A stretch of DNA of 64,000 bases from Methylobacterium sp. NEAU K. Lineage in GTDB: Bacteria; Pseudomonadota; Alphaproteobacteria; Rhizobiales; Beijerinckiaceae. The stretch spans positions 1 through 64,000 of the forward strand of contig NZ_JAUYZJ010000025.1 of assembly GCF_030700285.1 (NCBI RefSeq). The letters are read 5' to 3'. The position numbers and the translations under genes were made by a program. Shown piece after piece: positions 59,843 through 64,000 of this stretch. The notes beneath the pieces are model-generated. The model was not told the DNA's origin, ran no database searches, and saw nothing but the letters and a program-made list of their open reading frames with translations. Position 1 is the stretch's first letter. The number at the start of each line of letters is the position of its first letter.

Positions 59843-62107
59843 ATGACCGCGACCTCCATGCCCGCATCGAACCTGCCCGCCGGCTCCGTCCGCCACGGCT
59901 CCAGCATCGGCCAGCCGCTGACCCGGCGCGACGGCCCCCTCAAGGTGACGGGCCAAGCCCGCTTCTCCGCCGACAACCTGCCCCCCGGCACGCTCCACGC
60001 GGCGCTCTGCGTCGCCCGGATCGCCAGGGGGCGCGTCACCGGCCTCGACGTCGCCGCCGCCGGGGCCCATCCGGGCGTCGTCGCCGTGATGACCCCGGAG
60101 AACGCCCCGACGCTCGCCAAGGACCCGGACGCCAAGGACGGGCCCTTCATATTCCGCCTCGATCTCCTGCAGAACGATAAGGTCCGCTACGCGAACCAGC
60201 CGATCGCCGTGGTGATCGCCGAGACCCTCGAGGCCGCGACCGAGGGGGCCCGGCTGCTGGCGCCGACCTACGCGGCCGAGACGCCGCGGATCGGCCTCGA
60301 CGCCGGGGAGGTCTTCACGCCGGATTCCGTCGGCGTCGGCGCGCCCCCGGCCGAGAGCGACGGCGATGTCGAGGCCGGCCTCGCGGCCGCGTCGAAGACG
60401 ATCGCCGCCACCTACGAGACGCCGGCCCAGTACCACAACGCCATGGAGCCGCACGCGGCCGTGGCCGCCTGGGACGGCGACCGGCTGACGCTCCACATGC
60501 CGACCCAGGGGCTGGCGATCTCCCAGGGGCGGCTCGCCGGGCTGTTCGGCATCAAGCCCACCGACATCCACATCGAGAGCCCCTATCTCGGCGGCGGCTT
60601 CGGCTCGAAGGGCGTGCCCGCGGGGCCGCAGGTGCTGGCCTGCATGGCGGCGCGGCTCGTCGGGCGGCCCGTGAAGCTGGTGCCGACCCGGTCGCAGATG
60701 TACGGCCCGATGGGCCATCGCGGCCCGACCCGGCAGACACTCCGGCTCGGCAGCGACGCCGCCGGCAAGCTCACCGCGCTGGATCACCACATCCTCACGG
60801 CGTCCTCGAGCTTCGACGACTTCTTCGAGCCGGCGGGCCGCGCCACCAGCACCCTCTACGCCAGCCCGGCCATCGCCATCCGGCACGAGGCGGTGCGCCT
60901 CGACACCGGCACGCCGCTGTTCATGCGCGCGCCCGGCGAGGCCACCGGCAGCGTCGCCCTGGAGAGCGCGCTCGACGAGATGGCCCACGAACTCGGCCTG
61001 GACCCGCTGGACTTCCGGCTCGCCAACTACGCCGAGGTCGAGCCGATCACGGGGAAACCGTTCTCCTCGAAGGCCCTGCGCGAATGCTACCGGCGCGGCG
61101 CCGAGGCGTTCGGCTGGGCCGGGCGCCCGCTGCAGCCCCGCCAGACCCGGGACAAGGACGGGTTCCTGGTCGGCACCGGCATGGGCACCGCCACCTTCCC
61201 GGCCCTGATCTTCGAGGGGATGGCCCGGGCCGAGATCCGCGCCGACGGCACCGGCACGGTGGAGCTCGGCGCCATCGACATGGGCCAGGGCGCCTGGACG
61301 GCGCTCGCCCAGATCGCCGCCGACGGGCTCGGGATCGGCCTGGAGGCCCTCACCTTCCGGATGGGCTCCTCGGACCTGCCGAACGCCGGCATCGCGGGCG
61401 GCTCCGGCCACACCGCCACGGCCGGCAACGCAATCCACGCGGCCGCCCAGGACGCGATCGGCCAGCTCGCTGCGCTCGCCACCAATGACCCCGCATCCCC
61501 GCTCTACGGCGCGGGCAATGCCGGCGTCACCGCCGCGGGCGGGCGGCTGACCCGGCGCGACGACCCAAGCCGGAGCGAGTCCTTCTCGGACATCCTCACG
61601 CGCGCCGGGCGGGCGCGCATCGAGGGCAAGGGCAAGGCCGGGGCCGACCCGGCGGCCCAGAAGTCCTACGCCATGCATGCCCACGGCGCGGTCTTCGCCG
61701 AGGTGAAGGTCGATCCCGACCTCGGCCAGATCCGGGTGAGCCGGCTGGTCGGGGCCTTCGCGGCCGGCCGGGTGATCAACCCGCGGCTGGTCCAGAGCCA
61801 GTATTACGGCGGGATGATCTGGGGCCTGTCCTTCGCCCTGCACGAGCGGGCCGAGATGGACCCGCGCACCGGCCGCTTCCTCAACGACAACCTCGCCGAG
61901 TACCACGTGCCGGTGAACGCCGACATTCCCCCCATGGAGGCGATCCTGGTGCACGAGGACGATGCCGTGGTGAACGCGCTCGGCGTGAAGGGCGTCGGCG
62001 AGATCGGCATCACCGGCACGGTGGGCGCCATCGCCAACGCGGTCTGGCACGCCACCGGCGTGCGGGTGCGCGACATGCCGATCACGCTGGACAAGCTGCT
62101 GGGCTGA
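59843..62107 (+). CDS. paoC: PaoC-like molybdenum-cofactor subunit of aldehyde oxidoreductase
   Basis: A 754-residue catalytic subunit of the xanthine-oxidase family. The N-terminal part (GQPLTRRDGPLKVTGQARFS, YANQPIAVVIAET) leads to ESPYLGGGFGSKG, the conserved MCD-contact loop. The Mo region follows with TGTPLFMRAPGEATG and GQGAWTALAQIAADGLGIGL. The C-terminal KGVGEIGITGTVGAIANAVW holds the catalytic Glu of GVGEIG. The length matches PaoC. It oxidises aldehydes, often aromatic, with water as the oxygen source. Twelve bp separate it from the paoB-like gene, so all three are one operon. In a methylotroph aldehyde detoxification is a reasonable role. Confidence 0.92.
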   Translation: MTATSMPASNLPAGSVRHGSSIGQPLTRRDGPLKVTGQARFSADNLPPGTLHAALCVARIARGRVTGLDVAAAGAHPGVVAVMTPENAPTLAKDPDAKDGPFIFRLDLLQNDKVRYANQPIAVVIAETLEAATEGARLLAPTYAAETPRIGLDAGEVFTPDSVGVGAPPAESDGDVEAGLAAASKTIAATYETPAQYHNAMEPHAAVAAWDGDRLTLHMPTQGLAISQGRLAGLFGIKPTDIHIESPYLGGGFGSKGVPAGPQVLACMAARLVGRPVKLVPTRSQMYGPMGHRGPTRQTLRLGSDAAGKLTALDHHILTASSSFDDFFEPAGRATSTLYASPAIAIRHEAVRLDTGTPLFMRAPGEATGSVALESALDEMAHELGLDPLDFRLANYAEVEPITGKPFSSKALRECYRRGAEAFGWAGRPLQPRQTRDKDGFLVGTGMGTATFPALIFEGMARAEIRADGTGTVELGAIDMGQGAWTALAQIAADGLGIGLEALTFRMGSSDLPNAGIAGGSGHTATAGNAIHAAAQDAIGQLAALATNDPASPLYGAGNAGVTAAGGRLTRRDDPSRSESFSDILTRAGRARIEGKGKAGADPAAQKSYAMHAHGAVFAEVKVDPDLGQIRVSRLVGAFAAGRVINPRLVQSQYYGGMIWGLSFALHERAEMDPRTGRFLNDNLAEYHVPVNADIPPMEAILVHEDDAVVNALGVKGVGEIGITGTVGAIANAVWHATGVRVRDMPITLDKLLG

Positions 62108-62167
62108 TCGCACCGCCGCGGATTTTCCCGTATGGGGCATGCCGATAGCGGCAGCGAGGAGACCGGC

Positions 62168-63097
62168 ATGCCCCTCACCAGCGACCTCCGCGGCGTCGTG
62201 CCGATCGCCCCGACGCCGTTCCACCCGGACGGGCGGATCGACGACGTGTCCCTCGACCGGATGACCGACTACTTCGGCGCCGCGGGGGTCGACGGCCTGA
62301 CGATCCTCGGCCAGCTCGGCGAGGCCGGCAAGCTCGACCACGCGGAGGGCCTCGCGGTGGCCAGGCGCGTCCTCGGGCGCACCCGGCTCCCCGTGATCGT
62401 CGGCGTCACGGCGCCGGGCTTCGCGGCCATGCGGGCGCTCGCCCGAGAGGTGATGGAGCTGGGCGCGGCCGGCGTGATGATCGCGCCGCCGAACACGCTC
62501 CGCACCGACGATCAGGTGGTCGGCTACTACCGCAATGCGGTCGAGGCGATCGGGCCGGACATCCCCTTCGTCCTGCAGGATTATCCCCTCACCTTCTCGG
62601 TCCAGATGACCCCGGCGGTGATCCGCCGGATCGTGTCGGACAACCCCTCCTGCGTGATGCTCAAGCACGAGGACTGGCCGGGGCTGGAGAAGATCTCGAC
62701 CCTGCGCGGCTTCGAGGCGGACGGCTCGATGCGCCACATCGCGATCCTGGTGGGCAACGGCGGCCTGTTTCTGGACTTCGAGACCGAGCGCGGCGCCGAC
62801 GGGGCCAATACCGGCTACGCCTTCCCGGAGATGCTGGTCGACGTGGTCCGCCTCGGCCGGGCGGGGGAGCGCGACGCCGCCCACGACCTGTTCGACGCCC
62901 ACCTCCCCTATCTGCGCTACGAGCAGCAGCAGGGCCCGCTGGGGCTCGCCGTGCGCAAATACGTGTTCCAGCGCCGGGGGATCTTTGCGTCCGACGCCCA
63001 GCGCAAGCCGTCCCAGGCGCTCACCCCGCAGGCCAAGGCCGAGATCGAATACCTGCTGGCGCGCCTCGCCCGCACCGATCCGCGGGCGAAGATCTAG
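62168..63097 (+). CDS. Dihydrodipicolinate-synthase/N-acetylneuraminate-lyase family aldolase
   Basis: A 309-residue class I TIM-barrel aldolase. GAGGAG precedes the ATG at 62168. It has GVVPIAPTPFHPDGRIDD and GLTILGQLGEAGKLDHAEG (the GxxGE region), the tyrosine in FVLQDYPL and the Schiff-base lysine in SCVMLKHEDWPG. The true DapA active-site pattern is not complete, so it is likelier to act on a 2-keto acid from sugar or aromatic breakdown (such as 2-keto-3-deoxy-gluconate-type or 5-dehydro-4-deoxyglucarate-type). It is 60 bp after paoC-like and may share its transcript. Confidence 0.85.
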   Translation: MPLTSDLRGVVPIAPTPFHPDGRIDDVSLDRMTDYFGAAGVDGLTILGQLGEAGKLDHAEGLAVARRVLGRTRLPVIVGVTAPGFAAMRALAREVMELGAAGVMIAPPNTLRTDDQVVGYYRNAVEAIGPDIPFVLQDYPLTFSVQMTPAVIRRIVSDNPSCVMLKHEDWPGLEKISTLRGFEADGSMRHIAILVGNGGLFLDFETERGADGANTGYAFPEMLVDVVRLGRAGERDAAHDLFDAHLPYLRYEQQQGPLGLAVRKYVFQRRGIFASDAQRKPSQALTPQAKAEIEYLLARLARTDPRAKI

Positions 63098-63130
63098 GAT
63101 TCACAAGGGCCCGGCCCTTTGGAAACCCCG
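63098..63130. repeat. Relic of the dispersed intergenic repeat
   Basis: GATTCACAAGGGCCCGGCCC followed by TTTGGAAACCCC resembles the two ends of the repeat at 23926-24035 and 25001-25108 with the middle lost. The AAGGGC-CCG-GCCCTTT hairpin remains. It sits between the convergent aldolase and gcd genes and may work as a terminator. Confidence 0.55.
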
Positions 63131-63139
63131 TCCGGCCGC

Positions 63140-64000
63140 TCAGTCCAGACTGTAGGCGATCACTGAGTCGCCGGGCGTGGTCCCCAGCGAGCCGTGGCCG
63201 CCGGCCGCGATCACCACGTATTGCCGTCCGTCCTTGCCCCGGTAGGTCATCGGGGTCGCCTGGCCACCCGCCGGCAGCGTCCTGGACCACAGGATCTCAC
63301 CGGTCTGCATGTCGTAGCCGCGGATCACGTCGTCGAGGGTGGCGCCGGTGAACGCGACGCCGCCGGCCGTGGTCAGGGTGCCGCCATGAGCCAGCACGCC
63401 CATCGCGAACGGGATCGGGACGGTGACGCCGGCGATCCTCTGCCCCGCGACGGTGCCGTTGCGGTGCTTCCAGGCGGTGGTGCCGTCCGCGAGGTTCACC
63501 CCGACCCGCACCCCCCAGGGCGGCGCGTTGCAGGGGACGCCCAGCGCCGAGCGCATATGCGCGATCGAGACCGCGTAGGGGCCGCCGAGATTCTCGTTGG
63601 CCGGCTTCGCTTCGGGATCGGACGAGAGCAGGCGCTTGTTCGGCTCGTCCTCGGGGCGCCGATGCAACTGGTAGATGTAGGGCAGGAATTGCGGCGTCGC
63701 GATCATCCAGTGGTTGACCGGATCGACGGCCACCGAGCCCCAATTGAACACCCCGATATTGCCCGGCCAGACGATCGCGCCGCCCGATGCCTGGGGCGGG
63801 GTGAACGGGTTGCCGTCGTATCGGTTCGACCGGAAGGCGATGCGGCACTGGATCTGGTCGAACGGCGTCGTGCCCCACATGGCGGCTTCGGTCAGCGGCG
63901 GCGGGGTGAAGCGGAGCGCCGACATCGGCTGGGTCTGCGCGAGCGCCTCGCCCGGGATGTCGGTCTCGGTGGAGACTGTCATGGGCTCGACCGGCACGAT
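63140..64000 (-). CDS. gcd: Membrane-bound PQQ-dependent glucose dehydrogenase, C-terminal part
   Basis: The 3' part of a quinoprotein glucose/polyol dehydrogenase; the 5' end lies beyond the window and the frame stays open to its edge. Beta-propeller blade motifs are seen: FTPPQASGGAIVWPGNIGVF with NWGSVAVDPVNHWMIATPQF, WGVRVGVNLADGTTAWKHRN, GTLTTAGGVAFTGATLDDVI, and RGYDMQTGEILWSRTLPAGG ending in QYVVIAAGGHGSLGT. The order fits Gcd rather than a methanol dehydrogenase (no disulfide CxxC ring seen in this part). It oxidises glucose to gluconolactone in the periplasm and passes electrons to ubiquinone. Confidence 0.9.
   Translation of the reverse strand: MVPVEPMTVSTETDIPGEALAQTQPMSALRFTPPPLTEAAMWGTTPFDQIQCRIAFRSNRYDGNPFTPPQASGGAIVWPGNIGVFNWGSVAVDPVNHWMIATPQFLPYIYQLHRRPEDEPNKRLLSSDPEAKPANENLGGPYAVSIAHMRSALGVPCNAPPWGVRVGVNLADGTTAWKHRNGTVAGQRIAGVTVPIPFAMGVLAHGGTLTTAGGVAFTGATLDDVIRGYDMQTGEILWSRTLPAGGQATPMTYRGKDGRQYVVIAAGGHGSLGTTPGDSVIAYSLD

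Noticed and set aside
59660..62902. A minus-strand frame of 1080 codons
   Set aside because: Antisense to paoC-like and the aldolase genes, which have full domain support.

Overview
The window is GC-rich (roughly 70 %) bacterial DNA. Its gene content points to an alphaproteobacterium of the Methylobacterium/Methylorubrum type: folate-dependent trmFO, several HWE/HisKA_2 histidine kinases, DUF1127 and GCG_CRPN small proteins, a PaoABC-type molybdenum aldehyde oxidoreductase and a PQQ glucose dehydrogenase. The genus is inferred from content; no search was run.

Layout. 1-7.3 kb: surface-glycan genes (a two-domain glycosyltransferase cut by the window edge, a CatB-like acetyltransferase, and a minus-strand operon GT2 - GT4 - DegT aminotransferase - PglD/NeuD-like acetyltransferase). 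An AT-rich gene-free stretch follows (7.3-8.1 kb). 8.1-24 kb: mostly conserved genes (M20 amidohydrolase, trmFO, small secreted proteins, a degenerate S1C protease-like protein, an ECF sigma/anti-sigma pair facing a fasciclin protein, an outer-membrane protein, uvrA, an MFS carrier, a NIT-domain chemoreceptor). 24-31 kb: an amidohydrolase between two direct repeats, an MFS carrier, a polysaccharide deacetylase broken by two in-frame TAG codons, a large HWE kinase, rlmB. 32-34.4 kb: a plasmid-type origin (seven iterons, a DnaA-box-like site, a RepA_C-type initiator) followed by a HARE-HTH-like protein gene. 35-37.5 kb: SulP carrier (frameshifted) and beta-carbonic anhydrase. 38-42 kb: another HWE kinase, DoxX and GST genes.

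42.5-47.6 kb is the most interesting stretch. A tandem glycine riboswitch precedes a DadA-like FAD amino-acid dehydrogenase. Next come a threonine-synthase-like PLP enzyme, a close BhcC-type 3-hydroxyaspartate aldolase and an ornithine-cyclodeaminase/BhcD-type reductase. Together they could turn glycine into aspartate by a variant beta-hydroxyaspartate route in which the oxidase, not a BhcA transaminase, supplies glyoxylate. cobF and a DEAH helicase follow.

50.5-64 kb: a GDNCEFG-motif protein, an RND efflux pump with its adaptor but no outer-membrane channel, a GAF-HisKA_2 kinase, a Tudor-like small protein, the paoABC-like operon with a DapA-family aldolase, and the 3' end of gcd.
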